Positions 1 through 5,492 of a stretch of DNA of 7,445 nt are shown here, piece by piece. This stretch comes from DASYML01 sp034665545. Its GTDB lineage: Bacteria; Acidobacteriota; Blastocatellia; Pyrinomonadales; Pyrinomonadaceae. The notes below the pieces were generated by a model that was given only the letters and a program-made list of their open reading frames with translations, made no database searches and had not been told where the DNA came from. The DNA is taken from positions 1 to 7,445 of the forward strand of contig JAXDFO010000240.1 in assembly GCA_034665545.1 (NCBI GenBank), given 5' to 3'. A program made the position numbers and the translations under genes. Position 1 is the first letter of the stretch. Each line of letters opens with the position of its first letter.

Positions 1-390
1 CCCGCGTTTATAGAAACTGCGAAAGAGCCGCAACGTCTCCTCGACCGTCACCTTCTCTGCAAGCTGCGTCTCTTGAAGCTGGACGCCGATGCGTTCGCGC
101 AACTCCCTGTCGTGGCCCCCGCCCCACGCCTGCCCCAACACTTCGACAGTGCCGGAGTTAGGCTTCGTCAAGCCTTCCAGTATCTCGACGGTCGTAGTCT
201 TGCCCGCGCCGTTGGGCCCAAGCAGCCCGAAGCATTCGCCCGCGCGCACTTCCAGGTCCAAGCCGTTGACCGCCCGCACGTCCCCGTAATGCTTGACCAG
301 AGACGCGCAACGCAACGCCGGACGCCCGCCCAACGCCTTACCCTCATGTGCTACAGCAGCACCATTAGTCGTCGCCGTTGATTGCATCAT
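1..390 (-). CDS. ABC transporter ATP-binding protein, ABC-2/CcmA-DrrA type (5' part only)
   Basis: This is the N-terminal 130 residues of an ABC ATPase, running off the left edge of the window. The sequence shows a Walker A motif GPNGAGKTT at residues 58-66, after a typical leading strand (VRAGECFGLL). A Q-loop region follows (IGVQLQETQL, Gln106). The segment EGLTKPNSGTVEVLGQ after the P-loop is typical of ATPases that pair with ABC-2 membrane subunits in drug, polysaccharide or Na+ export. The signature motif, Walker B and H-loop lie outside the window. About 25 residues of poorly conserved Thr/Ala-rich leader precede the domain. The start is ATG at 390, with a second ATG immediately after it. 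A GGAGGG Shine-Dalgarno lies 13 nt upstream, a rather long spacing. It follows the ion channel gene on the same strand, but a terminator separates them, so it probably has its own promoter. The substrate cannot be inferred. Confidence 0.93.
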   Translation of the reverse strand, partial: MMQSTATTNGAAVAHEGKALGGRPALRCASLVKHYGDVRAVNGLDLEVRAGECFGLLGPNGAGKTTTVEILEGLTKPNSGTVEVLGQAWGGGHDRELRERIGVQLQETQLAEKVTVEETLRLFRSFYKRG

Positions 391-489
391 ACTGATGACA
401 AATCCCTCCACATCAAACCATCATTGAACACAACAAGATTTTATTTTACTTGAACCGCAAAGCGGAAGCGCAAGTGTGAAGTAAGAATG

Positions 490-573
490 ATGAACGCGCA
501 AGGATGAGAGATGAAAGAAAACTATTCAGGAGAAAAACTATTCGGCCCGAATAGCCACACTCTCATCCTTCAT
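490..573. repeat. Palindromic repeat element, copy A
   Basis: Perfect 11-bp inverted arms AAGGATGAGAG (500-510) and CTCTCATCCTT (560-570), with an outer ATGAA/TTCAT pair (490-494 and 569-573), enclose an inner perfect stem CTATTCG/CGAATAG (538-544 and 548-554). The same outer arms and an inner CTATT...AATAG stem recur at 3982-4044, so the two are related copies. Read on the minus strand, 573 to 538 aligns with 3982-4022 on the plus strand with only small gaps and substitutions. Copy A also carries a 10-bp direct repeat AAAACTATTC (518-527 and 534-543), probably an internal duplication that makes one side longer. It overlaps the last codons and the stop of the ion channel gene. The presence of two copies is seen directly; calling it a dispersed genomic family is inference. 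Confidence 0.7.
533..554 (-). terminator. Intrinsic terminator overlapping the ion channel stop codon
   Basis: On the minus strand the sequence is CTATTCG-GGC-CGAATAG followed directly by TTTTT. This is a 7-bp perfect stem, a 3-nt loop and a U-tract (533-537 on the plus strand), the standard Rho-independent layout. The TAG stop codon of the channel gene (540-538) is the last three bases of the stem, so coding sequence and terminator overlap. The hairpin is the inner stem of palindromic repeat copy A. It should separate channel transcription from the downstream ABC ATPase gene. Confidence 0.7.
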
Positions 574-1728
574 CCCAACGCTTTCCGCCTTGCCCTTCTG
601 GCAAGCTCTGTTGAATTTGGTGGCGAGGACGGCGGGGTTGCGTTCCCACGCGCTCGTCTGCCAGTTGTCAACCACGTCCTTCTCCACGATCCAGGGAGGC
701 AGAGGCATCAACATAGTATCGGCGAGCGACTTGATGTACGGCTCGTACATCCTGCGCAACTCATTCAGTTTCTGGTCCGCGTCGTCGCCGTCGCGCAAGG
801 GCACGCCGGATGACGCGAGGACGACGCGCAGGCTTGCGAGTTGCCTTGAGGTCAGGCGTTCGTACTCCTGCAATTTCGGTGAGACGTTGAATATCTGGGC
901 GATGTCCACCACCGCATGACGCGCCATCGCAAAGGTTAATTGGGCCTGCCAAGCGGGCGCGCCGTCCACCCCTACGATGACCAGCGCGCAAGTGTCAAGA
1001 ATGGTCGCCAGGGCCGCCAGCCAGGACTGGTTATCATGCTGCGAGCGATAGTAACTGAGGACCGGATATGAAAGATGGCTCTCCATCAAATCAGAAGACC
1101 AGCGTTCCCAATCCTGTAACAGTTGGTTGAGCGCGTCCATGTTGCCGTCGCGCCCGTGCCTGCGCAGCAACTCGGCGGCGGTGGAGGGCGTGCCCGCCCT
1201 CGCGTCCAGCAAAGAGATGTTCACCTCGCGCCGGGAAAACGCCTGGTAGATGACTGGCAAATATCCGATGATGATGGCTAGGAAGCCGAACCCGATGCCC
1301 GCTTCCATCACCGTCAACAGGCGCGCCAATCTCGTGACCGGCAGGACATCGCCGAGGCCCAGCGTGAAGAAGGTCGTCCCGCTCAGGTACAGGTCCGTCG
1401 TGAAACCTGTGTTGGGAAGGTCCGCGACATTTATCTCAGAGCCGAGCGACCAGTGAAGGAAAGCGAAGCCGAGAATGAGGCCCGCCGCCCAGACTATCAG
1501 GAGCACTATCAAAGAAAGTGGACCATAAAAGCTGAGATACGCTTCGCGCTTTTTGCTTTTACCGATGCGCCGCGCGACAGCCGCCCAAGGTCTCCACGTC
1601 ATCGTGTAGAAGAGGACCGTCAGCCGCAGCTTGCGCGTCACGCGACGCGGCAGCACGATGACCTCGAAGGCATCCAACAGGACCACAAAGATAAAGAGGA
1701 ACCCGACGACCGCGACCAGGAATTTCAT
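538..1728 (-). CDS. Two-TM pore-loop ion channel (K+ channel-like) with large C-terminal domain
   Basis: A 396-residue inner-membrane protein of the Ion_trans_2 type. Visible hydrophobic segments are about residues 3-26 and 68-92. A re-entrant pore follows with filter TLGLGD (122-127), then the inner helix at about 137-163 with glycines at 144, 146 and 148. The filter corresponds to the K+ channel signature TVGYGD with Leu in place of Tyr; a GLG filter is known in the second pore of K2P channel TWIK-1, so K+ conduction is plausible but unproven. Residues 165-396 form a soluble, helix-rich region. I see no GxGxxG nucleotide-binding motif of an RCK/TrkA_N domain and no cyclic-nucleotide-binding domain. 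The extra N-terminal TM segment places this in the bacterial 'potassium channel family' relatives rather than the minimal KcsA form. The ATG at 1728 has a strong SD, GGGAGG, 6 nt upstream. The last 11 codons and the stop lie in a palindromic repeat, so the C-terminal tail may be repeat-derived. MarR and ABC genes flank it on the same strand. Confidence 0.85.
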   Translation of the reverse strand: MKFLVAVVGFLFIFVVLLDAFEVIVLPRRVTRKLRLTVLFYTMTWRPWAAVARRIGKSKKREAYLSFYGPLSLIVLLIVWAAGLILGFAFLHWSLGSEINVADLPNTGFTTDLYLSGTTFFTLGLGDVLPVTRLARLLTVMEAGIGFGFLAIIIGYLPVIYQAFSRREVNISLLDARAGTPSTAAELLRRHGRDGNMDALNQLLQDWERWSSDLMESHLSYPVLSYYRSQHDNQSWLAALATILDTCALVIVGVDGAPAWQAQLTFAMARHAVVDIAQIFNVSPKLQEYERLTSRQLASLRVVLASSGVPLRDGDDADQKLNELRRMYEPYIKSLADTMLMPLPPWIVEKDVVDNWQTSAWERNPAVLATKFNRACQKGKAESVGMKDESVAIRAE

Positions 1729-1880
1729 TTCGCGCCTCCCGCGTCATGCGCTGCGAACGATGTGTGTGAAGGCGGAGCCTGGCCTCTGCGGATATGCCGG
1801 GAACGCCGGAGCGATTGCTTGATGGTTGTAATATCGAGCGTCAAATTATGCGCGCCAAAATTTCTGGACCAACGGCCCGT

Positions 1881-2285
1881 CTAGCAGCTACCCAGTTTCT
1901 TCAAGAGCGAGAGCAGTCGTTTGCGTTCCTCCGCGCTAAACTCCGCGAATAGCTCTCGCTCCTTAGAGGCCAGCGCGCGCACGCCGACCTCGAATCGCTT
2001 GCGCCCCTCGCTCGTAATCGCCGCCAGGACGCTGCGCCTGTCTTCCGGGTCGTTGACGCGCGAGACGAGTCCGTCGGCTTCGAGCCTGTCCACAAGCTGC
2101 GTCATGTTCGACTTGACGCAGGCGATGCGCCCGGCCAGTTGGCCCAGAGGCAACGGACGCCCGGCCTCCACCAGATGGCTCAAGACACCCAGCTTGGCGA
2201 ACGAAAGCCCGGACTCTGTCAGCGCGGCCTCGATGCGCCCCTCTATGCGCTGGGCCGCGCGCAGGAGCAACGCCGCCAGAGGCAC
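1881..2285 (-). CDS. MarR-family transcriptional regulator
   Basis: A dimeric winged-helix DNA-binding repressor. The ORF is open to an ATG at 2363 (160 aa), but I choose the in-frame GTG at 2285 (134 aa). A near-consensus promoter and a palindrome lie inside the upstream part, the ATG has no SD, and the GTG has AAAGAG 6 nt upstream and begins where the family's first helix begins (PLAALLLRAAQRIEGRIE). An alternative is GTG at 2324 (147 aa), which sits about 7 nt after the -10 box and could be leaderless. Family features seen are a GLSFAKLGVLSHL helix, LGQLAGRIACVKSNMTQLV as the HTH with recognition helix, DRLEADGLV, and the wing DPEDRRS. MarR proteins usually repress their own operon and respond to phenolics, drugs or oxidants. 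A Cys sits just before the recognition helix (IACVKSN) and another is the last residue; redox sensing is possible but unsupported. It ends 152 bp upstream of the channel gene on the same strand, so that gene is a candidate target. No clear terminator was seen between them. Confidence 0.9.
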   Translation of the reverse strand: MPLAALLLRAAQRIEGRIEAALTESGLSFAKLGVLSHLVEAGRPLPLGQLAGRIACVKSNMTQLVDRLEADGLVSRVNDPEDRRSVLAAITSEGRKRFEVGVRALASKERELFAEFSAEERKRLLSLLKKLGSC

Positions 2286-2318
2286 GGCTGACTCTTTATT
2301 TGAAGGCTTGCAGTTTTG

Positions 2319-2332
2319 GTTCACCGGTGAAC
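2319..2332. promoter_or_regulatory. Perfect 14-bp palindrome, likely MarR autoregulatory operator
   Basis: GTTCACCGGTGAAC is a perfect 14-bp palindrome. It overlaps the downstream edge of the -10 box and covers the expected transcription start of the MarR gene, exactly where a dimeric repressor would block RNA polymerase. MarR dimers typically bind inverted repeats of this size near their own promoters. Assigning this site to this regulator is inference from position. Confidence 0.5.
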
Positions 2333-2359
2333 TATACGCGCCTGAACGAACGATGTCAA
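2331..2359 (-). promoter_or_regulatory. Sigma70-type promoter for the MarR gene
   Basis: On the minus strand TTGACA (2359-2354), a 17-nt spacer and TATAGT (2336-2331) match the sigma70 consensus in 11 of 12 positions with ideal spacing. It points into the MarR gene and lies inside the N-terminal extension of the longest ORF. Transcription would start near 2324, downstream of the ATG at 2363, which argues against that ATG. The prediction comes from sequence alone. Confidence 0.65.
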
Positions 2360-2389
2360 CCATCTCATGAAAGAGGCCCGGTCTGGCCG

Positions 2390-2407
2390 GACGCCTGCGC
2401 GGGCGTC
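2390..2407. other. GC-rich hairpin in the divergent MarR / secreted-protein intergenic region
   Basis: GACGCC (2390-2395) and GGCGTC (2402-2407) are perfect 6-bp arms around a 6-nt loop, followed on the plus strand by TTT. It sits upstream of the MarR promoter and just before the possible promoter of the plus-strand secreted gene. No plus-strand gene ends here, so a terminator role is not obvious. It could be a second regulator site or a chance GC-rich inverted repeat. Confidence 0.3.
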
Positions 2408-2437
2408 TTTACTGGCGACCGTTAGTTTGTCTAATAT
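2408..2437 (+). promoter_or_regulatory. Possible promoter for the small secreted protein gene
   Basis: TTTACT (2408-2413), an 18-nt spacer and TAATAT (2432-2437) resemble a sigma70 promoter, with 4 of 6 matches in the -35 box and 5 of 6 in the -10 box. It would give a leader of about 105 nt before the ATG at 2550. The match is weaker than the MarR promoter on the other strand. Confidence 0.3.
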
Positions 2438-2549
2438 GCGTTGGCGCGCTCGCCCCGATGTGGCTTAAGAATTGAGAAGCCGACTTCAACCGTTAACGAA
2501 GTAAGGAACCTTAAACACCTCTTCATTCAGGAGAGGAAAGGAGACAACT

Positions 2550-3008
2550 ATGAGATTAAGTATTATGAAAAAGGGTGCGACGCTGGCGGCCAGTCTGATT
2601 TTGATAGCGTTCGCAACAGGCAGCGTTTCCAGGGCGACGCCTCCATTGCCAAATCCCGTGCTCGTGTTTACGGGACAGGAATACTATGAAGCAAACGGCA
2701 AGCAATGGACGCGATACAAGTACCGGGTTGATAACCTGACGGACTATCCGAACGAAATGTTCGCCTCCGCGCCGGACCTGCCTCCCTGCGGTAAAAACAC
2801 GAAATCCTCACGCACCTGGGTGGACATCTATGAGCAGAACGGAAAACGGCTCTATGGATTTTGCGCCCTCCAAAATCATGACGGGCTGGGTCAGCTATGG
2901 TTTGCGCTGGAAAGCGATGCCCCTCCTCCGAGTTGGATTTATCTGGAGATGAATGACCGGAAGACTGTCACCAAGTACAAGTCCAATCTGGCCGAAACCA
3001 CAGAATAG
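2550..3008 (+). CDS. Small secreted protein of unknown function
   Basis: A 152-residue protein with a classical Sec signal peptide: MRLSIMKK, a hydrophobic core ATLAASLILIAFATG, and a likely signal peptidase I site after SVSRA at about residue 29. The mature part of about 120 residues opens with TPPLPNP, is rich in Tyr/Trp and beta-prone, and has two Cys (in DLPPCGKN and YGFCAL) that could form a disulfide in the periplasm or outside. The motif SRTWVDIY and the run of aromatic residues suggest a compact Ig-like or beta-sandwich fold, but I cannot name a family. The start is well supported: AAGGAG ends 6 nt before ATG 2550. A second in-frame ATG (2565, MKKGATL) would also leave a valid signal peptide. 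It is divergent from the MarR gene across 185-260 bp, and the DNA glycosylase follows 81 bp later on the same strand without an obvious terminator, so co-transcription is possible. Confidence 0.8.
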   Translation: MRLSIMKKGATLAASLILIAFATGSVSRATPPLPNPVLVFTGQEYYEANGKQWTRYKYRVDNLTDYPNEMFASAPDLPPCGKNTKSSRTWVDIYEQNGKRLYGFCALQNHDGLGQLWFALESDAPPPSWIYLEMNDRKTVTKYKSNLAETTE

Positions 3009-3089
3009 GGCAACGAGATAAGCGCGCAGGCTACAGAGTCGGACTGAAGCGCAGGCCATGCCCAACATTCAAAGGAAACTATTTTTCGG

Positions 3090-3968
3090 ATGGAACTCTC
3101 TCTAACCACCCCGCGCGATTTCAACTTCAAACGCACAGCCATCAGTCACGGCTGGTATCAACTTCTCCCCTTCGGATTAGACCGCGAGACCTGGACGCTC
3201 ACGCGCGTCTTGGACATCGTAGAAGAAAGGCCGCCCGTCGTCGTTCACATCTCCGGCGCGAAGGGCGCGCTCAATATTAATCTCTCGCGTCGCCTGGACG
3301 GGCGCGCGACGGAGAAGGTCACACGCGATGTGCGGCACATGTTGAGGCTCGATGATGACATGAAAGAATTCTACGCCGCGCTCAAAGACGACCCGGAATT
3401 TTCCTGGGTCATGCGCGAGGGCGCGGGCAGGCTCCTGCGCTCGCCGACCGTCTTCGAGGACTTGGTCAAGACCATCTGCACGACGAACTGTTCGTGGGCC
3501 TTGACGTTGAAGATGGTCGAGGGGCTGGTCCAGCATCTAGGGCGCGCGTCCAGCGATGGAAGCAAGAGCTTTCCCACGGCGCGGGCGATGGCCGAAGTTC
3601 CCTTGAGCTTTTATCGAGACGAAGTGCGCGCGGGTTATCGCGCCCCTTACTTGCACGAACTGGCGTCGCGCGTGGCCGATGGCTCGCTGGACGTTGAAGG
3701 ATGGCTAAAGAGCGCGCTGCCGACCACAGAGTTGCAGCGCGAGATGAAGCGTATCAAGGGCGTCGGCGATTACGCGGCGGAGACGATGCTGAAACTGATT
3801 GGCCGTTACGACGGCCTCGCCCTCGATTCATGGGTGCGCGCAAAATTCGCGCGCATGCATAACAAGGGACGCGCCGCCTCGGACCAGAAAATCGCGCGCC
3901 ACTACGCACGCTTCAACACCTGGCGCGGCCTGGCCCTCTGGTGCGACATCACACGCGACTGGGCTTGA
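3090..3968 (+). CDS. HhH-GPD DNA glycosylase of the AlkA/OGG1 superfamily
   Basis: A 292-residue base-excision-repair-type protein. Residues 1-100 form a beta-rich N-terminal domain, as precedes the catalytic part in AlkA and OGG1. Residues 118-150 (SPTVFEDLVKTICTTNCSW, then MVEGLV) match the OGG1 helix that carries DPFECL...FICSSNN. The helix-hairpin-helix is at 221-235 (RIKGVGDYAAETMLK). The conserved catalytic Asp follows at 246 (LALDSWVR). The position aligned to the OGG1 Schiff-base lysine appears to be Arg217, which favours a monofunctional, AlkA-like glycosylase over a bifunctional AP lyase. That alignment is by eye. No four-Cys FeS loop follows the HhH. Relatives are often labelled 3-methyladenine glycosylase or, misleadingly, 'HesB'. 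Substrate is unknown: alkylated purines or 8-oxoG are candidates. An AAAGGA lies about 13 nt before the ATG, a weak SD. The gene ends 14 nt before palindromic repeat copy B. Confidence 0.82.
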   Translation: MELSLTTPRDFNFKRTAISHGWYQLLPFGLDRETWTLTRVLDIVEERPPVVVHISGAKGALNINLSRRLDGRATEKVTRDVRHMLRLDDDMKEFYAALKDDPEFSWVMREGAGRLLRSPTVFEDLVKTICTTNCSWALTLKMVEGLVQHLGRASSDGSKSFPTARAMAEVPLSFYRDEVRAGYRAPYLHELASRVADGSLDVEGWLKSALPTTELQREMKRIKGVGDYAAETMLKLIGRYDGLALDSWVRAKFARMHNKGRAASDQKIARHYARFNTWRGLALWCDITRDWA

Positions 3969-3981
3969 AAGGCAAGTAGCC

Positions 3982-4044
3982 ATGAAGAAGGATGAGAGGA
4001 GAGCTATTGAACGGTTGAATAGCTCTGCTCTCATCCTTCTTCAT
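3982..4044. repeat. Palindromic repeat element, copy B, between convergent genes
   Basis: A 63-nt near-perfect hairpin. The outer stem is 17 bp without mismatch (3982-3998 with 4028-4044, starting ATGAAGAAGGATGAGAG). After one mismatch comes a 9-bp inner stem AGAGCTATT/AATAGCTCT (4000-4008 and 4018-4026), and a small apical loop. The element begins 14 nt after the glycosylase stop and ends 17 nt before the stop of the convergent secreted-protein gene, filling the gap almost exactly. There is no long U-tract, but so strong a hairpin could act as a bidirectional terminator or mRNA 3' stabiliser. It shares its outer arms and inner CTATT...AATAG stem with copy A at 490-573, so it is a repeat copy rather than an ordinary terminator. 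Confidence 0.75.
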
Positions 4045-4060
4045 TCAGACTTACTACTTC

Positions 4061-5371
4061 CTACCTGGTTGCGCGGATGATGAGTTCGGTTCCGGTTCTG
4101 AGTTGGAGTTGGTCGCGGCCTTGTGCGTAGACTGAGCCGACGCCTGCGCCTGCGCCGATGGCTGCGCCGATGGCCGCGCGTTGGGTAGTCATGCCGCCCT
4201 GGCTGTTGGTATCCTGAACGTTGCCGCCCTCGTTGTTGACGCGCACGTCTTCACCGCCCGACGCGCGCACGTCTTCGATGATGCCGTTGAAGCCAGCCGT
4301 GCGACCGTCGCTGAGGCGTATCTGCTCGAAGTTGAGCATCATCTCGGCGCGACCGGAAATCCTGCCAGCCTGTTGGACGCGCGCGACGTAACCCTCTATC
4401 GTCGCGCCCGCGTATGCGCCGGGTTCCCGAACCGTGATGGTGAAGCGGTCGCCTTCATGCGCCGTCGCCGTGTTGAGGTCAGTGTTGAGCACGCCCACGA
4501 CGCGCGTGCCGTTCGGCACGACCAGGACGTACACATCATTATTGCTCGCGGGCGGATTAGCCTGCGCGGGTTGCGGCTGCGGAGGCGGGTTGCGCCTGAT
4601 GACCGGCGGAGAAGTCCTGGCCCCGCTTCGACGATTGTTGCTGTTGTTTTGGGAGGCGGGCGGTTCGGTCCTGGCTATGTTACCGACGCGCTCGGCCTCC
4701 GGCCTGTAGATGTCAAAGCGTGCGATGTTGGAAACCTTGTTGTAGATGCTCTGGACGATGACGGCCTGCCCGTACTGTTGACCGTAGATGCGACGCGTGA
4801 CGCGCAGGCGGCGGCCATCTTCGAGCGAGTCGAAGCTGACACTGTAACTATCATCAAGGTCGCTGCCGCCGCTACTGGAATTGACTAGCAGGCTGCTCTC
4901 CGTCAGGGAGGCGCGGGTGCGAACCGTGTGGCCGTCTGCGGCGCGCTCCGTGTGGTCCGCTCCGTCTGCTTCAAAGGTGATGCGAGGGGCACGAGAGGAA
5001 GCGATGCTGACGAGACGACCGCGACGTTCGATGGCGAGTTGTTCGGGAGAGGTCAGGCGTTCGATTAACTGCTCTGTGCGTTCGCTCTGGTTGCCGAAGG
5101 CGTCAGTCTGCGCGACTCTTCCGGCGGCGGCGCGCGGGTCGTCGCTGCTCGCAGCGTCGAGGCTGTAAAGCCCCGTCAGTCGCGTGTCCGTCCTCACCAC
5201 GTTCGTGCGAGTTTGAGTTGTACGGGCTTGAGCAGCGCGGGTCTGAGTAGTCGCGCGGGTCTGGGTCGCTCGTGGCGCGGGTCGTTTGCGTCTCTGCGTC
5301 TGGGCCATCAAGTTGGGGCAGGCGAAGGCTGCCAACAACAAGAGCGCGATGATGCTTCTGACTCTTTCCAT
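4061..5371 (-). CDS. Secreted multidomain protein with beta domains and C-terminal glycine-zipper segment
   Basis: A 436-residue exported protein; I recognise the architecture but no named function. A Sec signal peptide covers residues 1-24 (MERVRSIIALLLLAAFACPN, cleavage likely after LMAQ). Residues 27-64 are low-complexity, basic and Thr/Gln/Ala-rich with repeating QTR units. Residues about 66-222 form a beta-rich domain (LTGLYSLD, LAIERRGRLVSIASSRAPR, ITFEADG, GRRLRVTRRIYG) that resembles a lipocalin-like fold. Residues 234-276 are a disordered Asn/Pro-rich linker (NPPPQPQPAQANPP). Residues 280-370 form a second beta domain starting VPNGTRVVGVLN. After an Asn/Gly-rich stretch comes a glycine-zipper-like segment (AAIGAAIGAGAGVGS, 399-413), and the protein ends in GTELIIRATR. 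Glycine zippers often mediate membrane or oligomer contacts in envelope proteins. The start ATG 5371 has a strong SD, GGAGGAG, 6 nt upstream. Its stop faces the glycosylase stop across palindromic repeat B. It is divergent from the S41 protease gene, so both may be envelope functions. Confidence 0.82.
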   Translation of the reverse strand: MERVRSIIALLLLAAFACPNLMAQTQRRKRPAPRATQTRATTQTRAAQARTTQTRTNVVRTDTRLTGLYSLDAASSDDPRAAAGRVAQTDAFGNQSERTEQLIERLTSPEQLAIERRGRLVSIASSRAPRITFEADGADHTERAADGHTVRTRASLTESSLLVNSSSGGSDLDDSYSVSFDSLEDGRRLRVTRRIYGQQYGQAVIVQSIYNKVSNIARFDIYRPEAERVGNIARTEPPASQNNSNNRRSGARTSPPVIRRNPPPQPQPAQANPPASNNDVYVLVVPNGTRVVGVLNTDLNTATAHEGDRFTITVREPGAYAGATIEGYVARVQQAGRISGRAEMMLNFEQIRLSDGRTAGFNGIIEDVRASGGEDVRVNNEGGNVQDTNSQGGMTTQRAAIGAAIGAGAGVGSVYAQGRDQLQLRTGTELIIRATR

Positions 5372-5382
5372 CTGGTTCTCCT

Positions 5383-5451
5383 CCGGGCGTTCAAAAGTCT
5401 CTTTCCGTCACGGACGCTCGCCGCGTCGTTCAAAAAGAGTTTTTTGTCACG
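5383..5451 (-). repeat. Imperfect tandem duplication in the 5' leader of the secreted-protein gene
   Basis: Two about 30-bp units on the minus strand, 5451-5421 and 5412-5383, share CGTGAC at their 5' ends and CTTTTTGAACG / CTTTTGAACG followed by a CGG-containing end. An 8-nt spacer separates them. The proximal unit runs into the Shine-Dalgarno of the gene at 4061-5371. The units differ at several positions, so this is an old duplication or a paired binding site. A role in regulating translation or transcription is inference. Confidence 0.4.
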
Positions 5452-5492
5452 GGGGAAAGATTTTACAGACAGCGGGGGAGGTTGATACCTGC

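Noticed and set aside
448..475. Imperfect palindrome ACTTG...CCGC-AAA-GCGG...CAAGT upstream of the ABC ATPase gene
   Set aside because: The perfect parts are only 4-5 bp and the arms are of unequal length. It could be an operator or weak hairpin, but nothing else supports it.
1453..1884. Plus-strand open frame of 143 codons opposite the channel gene start
   Set aside because: It is highly charged and low in hydrophobic residues, antisense to the well-supported first membrane segment of the channel and its strong SD.
3982..4080. Possible 32-residue peptide starting MKKDERRAIERLN on the plus strand
   Set aside because: It is encoded almost wholly by palindromic repeat copy B and runs into the convergent gene; an AAAGG upstream is weak evidence. 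The open frame is better explained by the repeat.
4181..4888. A 235-codon plus-strand open frame opposite the secreted-protein gene
   Set aside because: It is the antisense shadow of a GC-rich gene that has a signal peptide, strong SD and coherent domains on the minus strand.
5204..5269. Repeated QTR codons in the secreted-protein gene considered as a possible minisatellite
   Set aside because: The DNA repeat units are irregular and use different codons, so it is better described as a low-complexity protein segment than a tandem DNA repeat.
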